From the NCBI RefSeq assembly GCF_900115175.1, contig NZ_FOYV01000001.1, forward strand, positions 496,001-560,000: a DNA stretch of 64,000 nucleotides. The letters run 5' to 3'. The translations under genes were made by a program, and so were the position numbers. The DNA is from Marinobacter gudaonensis. GTDB taxonomy: Bacteria; Pseudomonadota; Gammaproteobacteria; Pseudomonadales; Oleiphilaceae. A model generated the notes under the pieces. It worked only from the letters and a program-made list of their open reading frames with translations, was not told the DNA's origin and did not search any database. Position 1 is the stretch's first letter, and every line of letters begins with the position of its first letter. Positions 56,885-64,000 of the stretch are shown one piece after another.

Positions 56885-56994
56885 GGTGACTCCATCAGCG
56901 ACACCCCGGCACACAATTCCACCGCTGCGGCTGCTCCCTTCCGGGCCTGACCGGGTTCACGGTTTCATGTTGCGGAGGCACCAATGGAGCCACC
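56885..56994 (-). ncRNA. ffs: 4.5S RNA of the signal recognition particle
   Basis: On the minus strand the apical region GGTCAGGCCCGGAAGGGAGC is the conserved SRP loop bound by Ffh, with GGAAG tetraloop and asymmetric bulge. The ends pair: GGTGGCTCCAT at the 5' end (56994) with ATGGAGTCACC at the 3' end. The roughly 110-nt length fits bacterial 4.5S RNA. Ends are estimated from the pairing. Confidence 0.95.
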
Positions 56995-57033
56995 ATAACG
57001 GCGTTCCGGGACAATTCCCCGAAAGCGGCGCGC

Positions 57034-57062
57034 ATATTAGCAAAAGGGTTTGCGGACTACAA
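57034..57062 (-). promoter_or_regulatory. Sigma-70 promoter of ffs
   Basis: -35 TTGTAG (57062-57057), 17-bp spacer, -10 TAATAT (57039-57034). The predicted start near 57027 leaves a leader of about 33 nt before the mature 5' end, in keeping with RNase P processing of 4.5S precursor. A GC-rich discriminator follows the -10, as in stable-RNA promoters. Confidence 0.75.
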
Positions 57063-57079
57063 TGAGAAATCGGCCAACC

Positions 57080-57772
57080 CTAGAGGGGTAGCGGCACTTC
57101 GTCCTGACGGAACCAGCAGGCCAGGCTGTGACGCGTGCGATTGGCGGGCAGCACCTCGTGAGGCACCTCTTCGCTCATGAACACCGCCACGCGCCCCATC
57201 TCGGGCACCACGGTTCCGCACACCTCGTGTTCGCTGTCGCGGTTGAACACCTGGAGTGCGCCGCCGTCTTCCGGCCGCCAGCCCTCATTCAGGTAAAGCA
57301 CCAGGCTCACAACCCGGGACGCACGACCCTGGAAGCTGTCCAGGTGACGCTTGTAGAAATCCCCTGGATGGTACGTTGCGTAGTGGGTTTCAAATCGTTT
57401 TAGCCCCAGGAACAGGCGCTGGTTCAGTCCCACGCGGATGCCCTCGAAGAACTCGAACAGAGCGGCCTGGGGTGCGGTAATGCCCTGTAGCCAGGCAATC
57501 CTGTCCCGGCGCACGGAGCGGTCCCGCACCAGATCATTGCCGCGGCCAATGCCGGCTTTCTGCATGGCATCGGTTCGATCCAGGATTTGCACCTCCTGTT
57601 TGAGGGCCGCCAGCAGGTCGCCACCCAACAGGTCTCGCACATCCAGTGACATCCAGCCGTACTCGGTCAAACCCTCGGCAAGACCGTCAAGCCAGCGCTC
57701 CGCACGCCCCTCGAGCCCTTCGGCCGGCGCGGTCAACGATTCGTGAATGGGGGTGACAACCGGCGTTTCCAT
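57080..57772 (-). CDS. 2-oxoglutarate/Fe(II)-dependent oxygenase (prolyl hydroxylase-like)
   Basis: 230 residues. The double-stranded beta-helix iron site is readable: His143 and Asp145 in DFYKRHLDSF, distal His205 in EEVPHEVL, and Arg near 214 in NRTRHSLACWF for 2-oxoglutarate. Strands VVSLVLYLNEGWRPEDGGAL match the SM-20/P4Hc family. The hydroxylated substrate is unknown; bacterial relatives modify translation factors or ribosomal proteins. Confidence 0.9.
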   Translation of the reverse strand: METPVVTPIHESLTAPAEGLEGRAERWLDGLAEGLTEYGWMSLDVRDLLGGDLLAALKQEVQILDRTDAMQKAGIGRGNDLVRDRSVRRDRIAWLQGITAPQAALFEFFEGIRVGLNQRLFLGLKRFETHYATYHPGDFYKRHLDSFQGRASRVVSLVLYLNEGWRPEDGGALQVFNRDSEHEVCGTVVPEMGRVAVFMSEEVPHEVLPANRTRHSLACWFRQDEVPLPL

Positions 57773-57884
57773 GGACGGGCCTCGTTTAAATTTTGGCCAT
57801 ATTTTAGGCGCAAATGTCGCCGGAGCGGCAGTTTTAATTTACTCTCTAGGTAAGCGAATACACTTAATCAATCAGTAACTCACC

Positions 57885-58808
57885 ATGTCAGAAAGCAGTA
57901 ACAGGCCTCCGATTTCTCTGTCTCCGGGGCAATGGTCCTTCACGCGCTGGAAAACCATCGGGCAACTGGAAGCCCTCGAGGTACACCACCCGCTCTTCCA
58001 GGCAACCCTTTTCCTCCAGGGCGCCCACCTGGCGAGCTTTATCCCCCAGGACGAGGCCGATTGGCTCTGGATGAGCCCTACCGCGCGCTACGAGCCCGGG
58101 CGCGCCATACGCGGCGGTATTCCGATCTGCTGGCCCTGGTTTGGCGACCCGGCCAGAAATGCCCCGGAGGTACGCAAACGCATCCACACCGACAGCGCCC
58201 ACGGGTTTGCCCGTACCGCGCTGTGGAAACTGGAAGACGTGCGGGAAAGCGCCCACGAGGTGGAAATCAGCCTATCGCTGGACGCTAACGAGGACTTTGC
58301 AGACGCCTGGAGCGGACATGCCCTGGCGCTTTTAACGTTCAGCTTCTCCATCCGTGGCTGCCAACTGGCGCTGACCACCACCAACCTGGCCAATGATCCG
58401 CTCGCGTTCAGCCAGGCATTGCACACCTACCTGCCCACCAGCGACATTGCCCGCACCCGGATCTCGGGTCTGGGTGACAGCCAATACATCGACACGCTCG
58501 ACAACTGGGAATACAAGCGGCAGGAAGGCCCGGTGTACTTCGACGGCGAAACCGACCGGATCTATGAAAGCGGTGAGCCGCTCAACGTGGTGACGCCGCG
58601 CGGCAGCCGCAAGCTCTCGCCCGTGGGCAGCGACTCCACCGTGGTATGGAATCCGGGGCCGGAAAAGGCCGCACGGCTTTCCGATTTCCCTGACTCGGCC
58701 TGGAAGACCATGCTCTGCGTCGAAACCGCCAATGCCGGTGGCGATTACAGAGTGCTCAATAAAGGACAAAGCCACACCCTGGGTGTGTTCATCGGAAGGA
58801 AAGCATGA
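57885..58808 (+). CDS. D-hexose-6-phosphate mutarotase (YeaD-like)
   Basis: 307 residues of the aldose-1-epimerase superfamily. Recognisable stretches: GAHLASFIPQDEADWLWMSP, RGGIPICWPWFGDP, and the catalytic histidine in SAHGFARTALWKLE. It interconverts alpha and beta anomers of glucose-6-phosphate. First gene of a three-gene plus-strand operon; its stop overlaps the acyltransferase start as ATGA. Confidence 0.93.
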   Translation: MSESSNRPPISLSPGQWSFTRWKTIGQLEALEVHHPLFQATLFLQGAHLASFIPQDEADWLWMSPTARYEPGRAIRGGIPICWPWFGDPARNAPEVRKRIHTDSAHGFARTALWKLEDVRESAHEVEISLSLDANEDFADAWSGHALALLTFSFSIRGCQLALTTTNLANDPLAFSQALHTYLPTSDIARTRISGLGDSQYIDTLDNWEYKRQEGPVYFDGETDRIYESGEPLNVVTPRGSRKLSPVGSDSTVVWNPGPEKAARLSDFPDSAWKTMLCVETANAGGDYRVLNKGQSHTLGVFIGRKA

Positions 58809-59620
58809 GCCTGGTATCGATTCTGAAATCCCGTCTGGTTCCGGCGGCGCTGGACGAGCACGTCAACCGTATCCGCAAGCCTATTGGCACGCTTGGCTAT
58901 GATCCCTGGGGCTACAACAACGAGGCCATAAAATACGGCCTGTCGATCACCAAACAGATCTACGAAAAATACTTCCGGGTGGAGGCACACGGCGTCGAGA
59001 ACATACCGGCCGAAGGCCCGGTACTGATCATTGCCAACCACAGCGGCCAACTGCCCATCGACGGCCTGCTGATCGGCTATGCCCTCGCCTCGCGCGAGGA
59101 GAATCCGCGCATCCCCAGGGCTATGATCGAACGCTTCTTTCCGACCGTGCCCTGGCTTGGCAACCTTCTGAACGAAGTGGGCGCGGTGCTCGGCGATCCG
59201 GTAAATTGCGCCAAGATGCTGGCCAACGACGAAGCCGTCATTGTCTTCCCGGAAGGCGTGCGTGGCTCCGGCAAGCTCTACCAGGACCGCTATCAGCTCA
59301 AGCGCTTCGGCAACGGCTTCATGCACCTGGCCATGAAATACAACGCGCCGATTGTTCCGGTAGGCGTTGTTGGCTGCGAGGAAACCATTCCGGCCATTGC
59401 CAACATCAAGCCCCTGGCCCGGGCGCTGGGCATTCCCTACGCGCCCGTCGCCCTGCCCGTGGTATTGCCCGCCAAGGTACACCTGAATTTCGGCCAGCCC
59501 ATGTACTTCGACGATCTTGAAATTCCGGAAGAGAAAGTCACCGAGCGGGTGGAAAAGGTAAAATCGGAGATCAGCCGACTGATCGACAAAGGACTGAGCG
59601 AGAGGAAAAGGCTTTTCTGA
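58805..59620 (+). CDS. PlsC-like lysophospholipid acyltransferase
   Basis: 271 residues. The acyltransferase block I reads IANHSGQLPIDGLLIG: the histidine is followed by six rather than four residues before the aspartate, a variant seen in a subfamily of uncharacterised acyltransferases. Block III, FPEGVRGSGKLYQDRYQLKR, and block IV, IVPVGVVGCEETIPAI, are intact. Probable membrane-associated enzyme moving an acyl chain to a glycerol or other alcohol. Its stop and the next start share one base. Confidence 0.88.
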   Translation: MSLVSILKSRLVPAALDEHVNRIRKPIGTLGYDPWGYNNEAIKYGLSITKQIYEKYFRVEAHGVENIPAEGPVLIIANHSGQLPIDGLLIGYALASREENPRIPRAMIERFFPTVPWLGNLLNEVGAVLGDPVNCAKMLANDEAVIVFPEGVRGSGKLYQDRYQLKRFGNGFMHLAMKYNAPIVPVGVVGCEETIPAIANIKPLARALGIPYAPVALPVVLPAKVHLNFGQPMYFDDLEIPEEKVTERVEKVKSEISRLIDKGLSERKRLF

Positions 59621-60567
59621 TGACCCAGCAACGCAGACCCCACATCCTGATTACCGGCGCCGCGGGCGCCCTCGCCCAGCAAGTGATCGAGCAGCTACGC
59701 GACACCTGCGATCTGGTGGCGGTGGACTTCCGCGAACAAGTGTACCTGGGCGATGACATCCCCAGCTACTGCATCGACTTCAACAAGCGGGTGTTCGAAG
59801 ACCTGTTCCGCCGATATAAGTTCGACGGCGTGATTCACCTGGGCCGCATCATGTCCAGCCAGCTCACCCGCATGCGCCGCTACAACGCCAACGTGCTGGG
59901 CACCCAGAAAATGCTGGACCTGAGCCACAAATACGGCATCAAGCGCGTGGTGGTGCTTTCCACCTTCCACGTATACGGTGCGGTGGCCTACAACCCGGCG
60001 CTCATCGACGAATCCGCGCCTCTGAAAAGCGCCGGCCTGAGCGCCGACCTGATTGATTCCGTGGAGCTGGAAAACCTCGCCAACATCTACCTGTGGCGCT
60101 ATCCGGAACTGAACATCACCATTCTGCGGCCCTGCAATATCGTCGGCCCGGGCGTGCGTAACACCATTAGCACCCTGCTGGGCAGCGAGCGGGCACCGGT
60201 GCTGGCCGGCTTCTCTCCGATGATGCAGTTCATCCATATTGATGACATGGCGGATGCCATTGTGCTGGCGTATAAAAAACCGACACGTGGCGTGTACAAC
60301 GTCGCCCCGCAGGATTGGGTGGCCTACCAGCACGCGCTGAAACTCTGTGGCTGCAAACGCTTCCCGATACTCTCGATTCCGCCGGTGGTACCCAAGCTGA
60401 TCCTGAACACCCTGAAATTGAAGAGCTTTCCGTCATACCTGATGGCGTTCTTCAAGTATCCGGTGGTAATTGACGGTCGGGCATTTGCGCGGGAATTCGG
60501 GTTTGAGCCGAAGCGCCCGTTGAAGGAGATTTTCCGGTTTTATCGGGAGAATAAGCGGCCGGTTTAG
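59620..60567 (+). CDS. Atypical NAD(P)-binding SDR/epimerase-like protein
   Basis: 315 residues. Extended-SDR Rossmann start HILITGAAGALAQQVIEQLR, then VDFREQVYLGDD and VIHLGRIMSS. The usual catalytic YxxxK is not there; the region reads SADLIDSVELENLANIYLWR, lacking both residues. FIHIDDMADAIVLAYKKP, the cofactor-domain end, is intact. So it may bind NAD(P) without epimerase chemistry, or use other residues. Coupled to the acyltransferase by a shared base (TGATG). Confidence 0.85.
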   Translation: MTQQRRPHILITGAAGALAQQVIEQLRDTCDLVAVDFREQVYLGDDIPSYCIDFNKRVFEDLFRRYKFDGVIHLGRIMSSQLTRMRRYNANVLGTQKMLDLSHKYGIKRVVVLSTFHVYGAVAYNPALIDESAPLKSAGLSADLIDSVELENLANIYLWRYPELNITILRPCNIVGPGVRNTISTLLGSERAPVLAGFSPMMQFIHIDDMADAIVLAYKKPTRGVYNVAPQDWVAYQHALKLCGCKRFPILSIPPVVPKLILNTLKLKSFPSYLMAFFKYPVVIDGRAFAREFGFEPKRPLKEIFRFYRENKRPV

Positions 60568-60579
60568 GTCAGTTACAAA

Positions 60580-60607
60580 GAGCCCCGAGACGTGCGCCTC
60601 AGGGCTC
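60580..60607. terminator. Shared hairpin between convergent SDR and PEP-CTERM genes
   Basis: Stem GAGCCC-C-GAG / CTC-A-GGGCTC with one internal mismatch. On the minus strand it is followed by TTTGT only, so terminator strength is doubtful. Confidence 0.5.
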
Positions 60608-60636
60608 GTGATCCTGCATCGACCGGAAACTGCCTG

Positions 60637-61374
60637 TCAGTCTCTGCTCCGCCGTGAGGCCTTGCGTAGAATAAGGCCCACGATACCCAGGGCCAGCAGG
60701 GCCAGCGTGCCGGGCTCCGGCACCAGTACCGGCGGCTTTGGCGAGAAAACCAGAAGATCCTGCGAGAGCTTCCTCTGCTGCTCGTCGGTAGCGGATGAGA
60801 GCACATACAGGCTGTAGCCATTCTGGAGCGAGTCCAGCGAGCCCAGCCAACCGTTGGCGAGCCCTCGCGCCGAATCAAACCAGGAAGACTTGAACGTCCC
60901 ATCGTTGTAGAGATTCATGGAAGCAGAATCCTCATTGATGATCTCCCAGAGTGCAAGCTGGAACGCCGCCGACGATTTAGCGTCTGTTACCGCCGATTCG
61001 TATCCGGTGTAAAGCCTGCCGATGCGATCAACCTTGCCAGCATCCCCGAAGTAATCACCGGCACCCAGGAGGGTGTAGGAAACAATGTTCTCGGTATCGA
61101 GATAGGTGTCAATGTCAACGCAAAAGGCTTCAAGCACATCGTTCGAGCTAATCGAAAACGAACTTGAGCCTGAGACATTGCTCACATCGAACTGAAACAT
61201 GCCGGCCCGTACCGACATGCTGGACCCGTCGTCGGTGATGGTTCCGGATTTGTATCCCTTACTGAAGCCTTCAAAATCCAGGTCCATGGTTAAAGGAACC
61301 GCCTGGGCAAACGTGGCCGCCCCCGCTAACATCAACCCTGCACCCAGCGACCGCCATGCCTTTTTCATATCCAT
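60637..61374 (-). CDS. PEP-CTERM surface protein, possible thioester domain
   Basis: 245 residues. Signal peptide (MKKAWRSLGAGLMLAGAATF), then a beta-rich domain, then the sorting tail VPEPGTLALLALGIVGLILR followed by a basic end: PEP motif, hydrophobic helix and Arg/Lys stop, read by exosortase A. In the middle, FCVDID (Cys near 87) and SAAFQLALWEIINED (Gln near 140) look like the Cys and Gln of thioester-forming surface domains. A sigma-54-like promoter lies upstream, and prsK is divergent. Start at 61374; MKK at 61368 is an alternative. Confidence 0.9.
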   Translation of the reverse strand: MDMKKAWRSLGAGLMLAGAATFAQAVPLTMDLDFEGFSKGYKSGTITDDGSSMSVRAGMFQFDVSNVSGSSSFSISSNDVLEAFCVDIDTYLDTENIVSYTLLGAGDYFGDAGKVDRIGRLYTGYESAVTDAKSSAAFQLALWEIINEDSASMNLYNDGTFKSSWFDSARGLANGWLGSLDSLQNGYSLYVLSSATDEQQRKLSQDLLVFSPKPPVLVPEPGTLALLALGIVGLILRKASRRSRD

Positions 61375-61440
61375 AACACCTACTTCCCTGACTGCTTCCT
61401 ACAACAACGAATACCGTGATTCGCAACGTGTGGCCAGAAA

Positions 61441-61456
61441 AGCAGGGTTGGGGCCA
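61441..61456 (-). promoter_or_regulatory. Candidate sigma-54 promoter of the PEP-CTERM gene
   Basis: TGGCCCCAACCCTGCT on the minus strand: -24 GG and -12 GC elements with the required 10-bp separation, against consensus TGGCAC-N5-TTGC. It is 67 bp upstream of the start codon. PrsR is a sigma-54 activator family, which fits. Confidence 0.6.
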
Positions 61457-61465
61457 GAACGTTAA

Positions 61466-61488
61466 AAGTGTCGGCATGTTAGACACTT
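61466..61488. promoter_or_regulatory. Candidate PrsR-type site A
   Basis: AAGTGTC-N9-GACACTT inverted repeat. Its plus-strand sequence GTCGGCATGTTAGACAC (61470-61486) matches site B on the other strand at 14 of 17 positions. It lies about 10 bp upstream of the -24 element. Confidence 0.45.
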
Positions 61489-61530
61489 AAATATTGCCAA
61501 CCGACCTGTGGATGAATACATTCAATAAAT

Positions 61531-61547
61531 GTGTAAAACATACCGAC
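61531..61547 (-). promoter_or_regulatory. Candidate PrsR-type site B
   Basis: Minus-strand GTCGGTATGTTTTACAC, the partner of site A in inverted orientation. Roughly 100-120 bp upstream of the expected PEP-CTERM transcript start, a normal distance for a sigma-54 activator; it also lies about 100 bp before prsK. Confidence 0.45.
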
Positions 61548-61648
61548 ATGCCTGGTAAAAAGTGTTAAGTTTTCGATACAGTCAGGAGACTTGATCGATT
61601 TTAATAATCCTCCCAAACTAGGCTGGGACGGGTATTCAGGATTCAGTG

Positions 61649-63784
61649 ATGTTCAGGGATTTGGGCGTCTTAAGTCATGGTGCGGCAGCCACTTGCTTTC
61701 TGCTTCTCGCATTGGTGGTCGGCACTCGCTACCTTCGAAGGAACGTAGATCGGGCCCTGTTTCTTGCTGCCCTCGTGTCCTGTCTCTGGGCTGTCTCTCT
61801 CATCACCCAGAGCCTGTTCGGCCAGCCGGACTTTCTGATTCGCTACCTTCTGGAACTTCTTCGCGACGCCACCTGGCTCTTGCTTCTGTATGCCATTCTG
61901 AAGGATTTCTTCAAATCGTCGGGCACCAATGTCCGCACGAGGACGATCATCGTGGCTTCTGGCGGCATCCTGATTGCAGGTCTGATGTTGCTGGCGATCA
62001 TGGAATATCTGTTTCAATGGGACTCAATCGGCGGTAAAGCAAAAATCCTCGGACAGATTGCTCTTTCGCTTCTGGGCCTCACGATTCTTGAGCAAATCTG
62101 GCGCAATTCGAGAGGCCTTGGCCGCTCAAGCATGAAGTACCTCTGCATCGGGGTCATCACTATTTTTGCGTTCGACTTCTTCATGTATACCGATGCCTTA
62201 CTCTTCGGCCAGGTCTCGGATTCGTTCTGGAATGCCCGTGGCTTTATTAATGCTGCCATGGTGCCTTTGTTCGCTGTAAACGTGATCAACACCCGCAAAC
62301 AACCCATTGAATTCCAGCTTTCACGAACCCTGGTGTTTCATGCCAGCACCCTCTTATTCGCTGGGGCCTACCTGTTGTTTCTCGCCATGGGGGGCTACTA
62401 CGTTCGAGCGCTTGGTGGCAACTGGGGCGAAGCCCTCCAGGTTCTTTTCCTGACCATCTCCCTGGTATTTCTCGCTACGCTTCTGCTGTCACGTCGGATC
62501 CGGGCCCGGCTTATGGTTCTGATCAGCCAGAACTTCTTCGATTACAAATATGACTACCGGGAGGAATGGCTGAGAATGACCCGCGAACTGGCCGACCTCA
62601 GCGACGATCCCCCCCTGCCAGAACGGGTCATCCGGATTCTCGCGGGCCTGGTTGAAAGCAACAGCGGCGCGATCTGGCTGAAAGGAGAGCGTGATGCTTA
62701 CGTTCTGAAAGCCGCCGTAAACCTCACCACGCCCAAGCACACCATGATCGACAACGATGCCGAGCTGGTTCGCTTTTTCACAGATCGGGAATGGATCGTC
62801 GACCTCCACGAGTACAAATCCGACCCTGTCAGCTATAACCTGCTGGAAATACCCGACTCGATCGCCAAAACCGCCGACGGCTGGCTGGTGATACCGCTGT
62901 ATCTTGGTAACGATCTCTACGGAATGGCGCTGGTGGGCAACCCTTATGCGCGGGTGGAACTGAACTGGGAGAACTTCGATCTGATCAAAGTGGTGGCCAG
63001 ACAAACCTGCAATCTTTTGGCGCAGGCCGATGCACAGAACCGTCTGTCCCGGGCCATGCAGTTTGAGGCGGTGAGCAAAGCCTCTGCGTTCATGGTGCAC
63101 GACCTAAAAACGGTGATTGCCCAGCTCTCCCTGCTGGTAAAAAACGCCCCGAAACACCGGAATAACCCGGCGTTCATTGACGACATGATCAACACCACCG
63201 ATCACGCCGTTCGCAAGATGTCCGGCCTGGTAGACCACATTCGCCGACCGGGCAGTGACGACGACTCCCAGCTCAAATTGCTGAACCTGGCAGACCTCAC
63301 CCACAAGCTGGTTGAACACCACCAGAGGCAGGCGCCGGCACCACGAATCGACGGCGACACACCAACCGCCCTTATAAAAGCGGACGAAGAGCAGCTTCGC
63401 AGCGTGCTGGGCCACCTTATTCAGAATGCCCAGGACGCCACACCCCCAACCGGTGACATCTCGATAGCGCTGAAGCTCGCCAAGGGCAAGGTGGTGCTGT
63501 TCATACAGGACACCGGCACGGGAATGACCAAGGAGTTCATCTCCAGCCAGCTATTCAAACCGTTCGAAAGCACCAAAGGGCTTACCGGCATGGGTATTGG
63601 CGCCTACCAGGCCAGGGAATACATTCGGAGAATCGGTGGCGACATCGATGTGACCAGCGAGCCTGGGGTGGGTTCGTGTTTCTCAGTACGCATTCCGCTC
63701 GCCAGTGAGCAACCCAAAGTGACCACTGTGCGAGAGGTGCGACCGGATTCCGTATCAGAAGAGGCCAGGCAAAGCGCCAATTAA
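61649..63784 (+). CDS. prsK: PEP-CTERM/exosortase A system histidine kinase
   Basis: 711 residues. Seven or eight transmembrane helices (1-300), a GAF-like sensor (about 320-450), and a kinase core with the phosphorylated His in AFMVHDLKTVIAQLSLLVKN, N box LGHLIQNAQDATPPTGDI, and G boxes DTGTGMTKEF and GMGIGAYQAREYI. The HDLK-type H box and architecture are those of PrsK, sensor of the XrtA system linked to exopolysaccharide. The ATG at 61649 has AGGA 7 bp upstream, better placed than the GTG at 61646. prsR follows after 102 bp. Confidence 0.94.
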   Translation: MFRDLGVLSHGAAATCFLLLALVVGTRYLRRNVDRALFLAALVSCLWAVSLITQSLFGQPDFLIRYLLELLRDATWLLLLYAILKDFFKSSGTNVRTRTIIVASGGILIAGLMLLAIMEYLFQWDSIGGKAKILGQIALSLLGLTILEQIWRNSRGLGRSSMKYLCIGVITIFAFDFFMYTDALLFGQVSDSFWNARGFINAAMVPLFAVNVINTRKQPIEFQLSRTLVFHASTLLFAGAYLLFLAMGGYYVRALGGNWGEALQVLFLTISLVFLATLLLSRRIRARLMVLISQNFFDYKYDYREEWLRMTRELADLSDDPPLPERVIRILAGLVESNSGAIWLKGERDAYVLKAAVNLTTPKHTMIDNDAELVRFFTDREWIVDLHEYKSDPVSYNLLEIPDSIAKTADGWLVIPLYLGNDLYGMALVGNPYARVELNWENFDLIKVVARQTCNLLAQADAQNRLSRAMQFEAVSKASAFMVHDLKTVIAQLSLLVKNAPKHRNNPAFIDDMINTTDHAVRKMSGLVDHIRRPGSDDDSQLKLLNLADLTHKLVEHHQRQAPAPRIDGDTPTALIKADEEQLRSVLGHLIQNAQDATPPTGDISIALKLAKGKVVLFIQDTGTGMTKEFISSQLFKPFESTKGLTGMGIGAYQAREYIRRIGGDIDVTSEPGVGSCFSVRIPLASEQPKVTTVREVRPDSVSEEARQSAN

Positions 63785-63886
63785 TCGTCGTTTCTTAACG
63801 GAGGATTAAACCAGCATTGCAAAGTGTCAATGTTCGGTTGAGAATCTAGGCTGTGGAAATAAAAAAACAAAGGACTTGTTGCTGTT

Positions 63887-64000
63887 GTGACCAGACGACT
63901 CTTGATAGTAGAAGATGATCCCGGCCTCCAGAGCCAGATGCGGTGGTGTTTTAGTGAGGATCTGCAGGTATCTGTAGCCTCAGACAGGGACTCGGCCCTG
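63887..64000 (+). CDS. prsR: PEP-CTERM-box response regulator (partial, N-terminus only)
   Basis: GTG at 63887 begins MTRRLLIVEDDPGLQSQMRW, continuing CFSEDLQVSVASDRDSAL to the window end. This is the receiver-domain start of a response regulator, with the acidic ED-D pocket; PrsR continues with a sigma-54 interaction domain and helix-turn-helix, outside this window. Its partner kinase is encoded just upstream. AAAGGA lies 12 bp before the start, a little long. Confidence 0.88.
   Translation, partial: MTRRLLIVEDDPGLQSQMRWCFSEDLQVSVASDRDSAL

Noticed and set aside
55554..57065. Plus-strand open frame of 503 codons
   Set aside because: Runs antisense through dnaX and across the 4.5S RNA gene; not a protein gene.
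61420..61437. Second sigma-54-like sequence TGGCCACACGTTGCG
   Set aside because: The GG and GC elements are one base too close; the neighbouring TGGCCCCAACCCTGCT has the correct spacing.

Overview
The window reads as chromosome of a marine gammaproteobacterium, most likely Marinobacter or a close relative. This is inferred from gene content and synteny: PilZ next to HolB, a divergent LysR gene beside leuC, 4.5S RNA upstream of dnaX-ybaB-recR-rnd-ycgL-ycgN, an isolated gspA/gspB pair and a PrsK/PrsR PEP-CTERM regulatory pair. The sequence is GC-rich, tightly packed and mostly minus-strand. I saw no rRNA, tRNA, CRISPR array, prophage or complete insertion sequence.

Layout. 1-4.6 kb: leuC (cut by the window edge), a LysR regulator, an MFS transporter and aroC, with three copies of an unusual palindromic repeat between them. 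4.6-13.3 kb: a minus-strand run of prmB, a patatin, a DUF4892/OmpA-like protein, an alpha/beta hydrolase, pilZ, holB, a TgpA-type transglutaminase and a DUF58 protein. 13.5-16 kb: three exported proteins of unknown role, one with an N-terminus like FilA/DUF6160 proteins. 16-23 kb: pabB, thrH, cysH, cysB and a large MalT-type LuxR regulator. 23.1-23.4 kb: a candidate structured small RNA. 23.4-38.6 kb: dinG, gspB-gspA, a DUF3336 patatin, mlaA, a hotdog thioesterase, a FabH-like synthase, hrpA, fadD and a MaoC hydratase; several of these act in lipid metabolism.

38.6-46.9 kb holds the most interesting operon. Nine tightly coupled minus-strand genes encode a TolQ/ExbB-type proton channel, two ExbD/TolR proteins, a TonB-like protein whose C-terminus looks like the AgmX/PglI domain, and several exported TPR or coiled-coil proteins. 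This resembles the Agl/Glt motor core of Myxococcus gliding motility, here in a bacterium with no obvious reason to glide. Its upstream region carries four GTTAC repeats spaced at about 10 or 20 bp.

47.3-52 kb holds a MoxR ATPase with two von Willebrand A proteins. 51.9-57 kb holds ycgN, ycgL, rnd, recR, ybaB, dnaX and ffs. 57-60.6 kb has a 2OG-Fe(II) oxygenase and a plus-strand operon of mutarotase, acyltransferase and atypical SDR. 60.6-64 kb has a PEP-CTERM surface protein with possible internal-thioester residues, divergent from prsK-prsR. The shared intergenic region has a candidate sigma-54 promoter and two copies of a 17-bp motif, a plausible control region for this exopolysaccharide/PEP-CTERM regulon. 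The window ends inside prsR.
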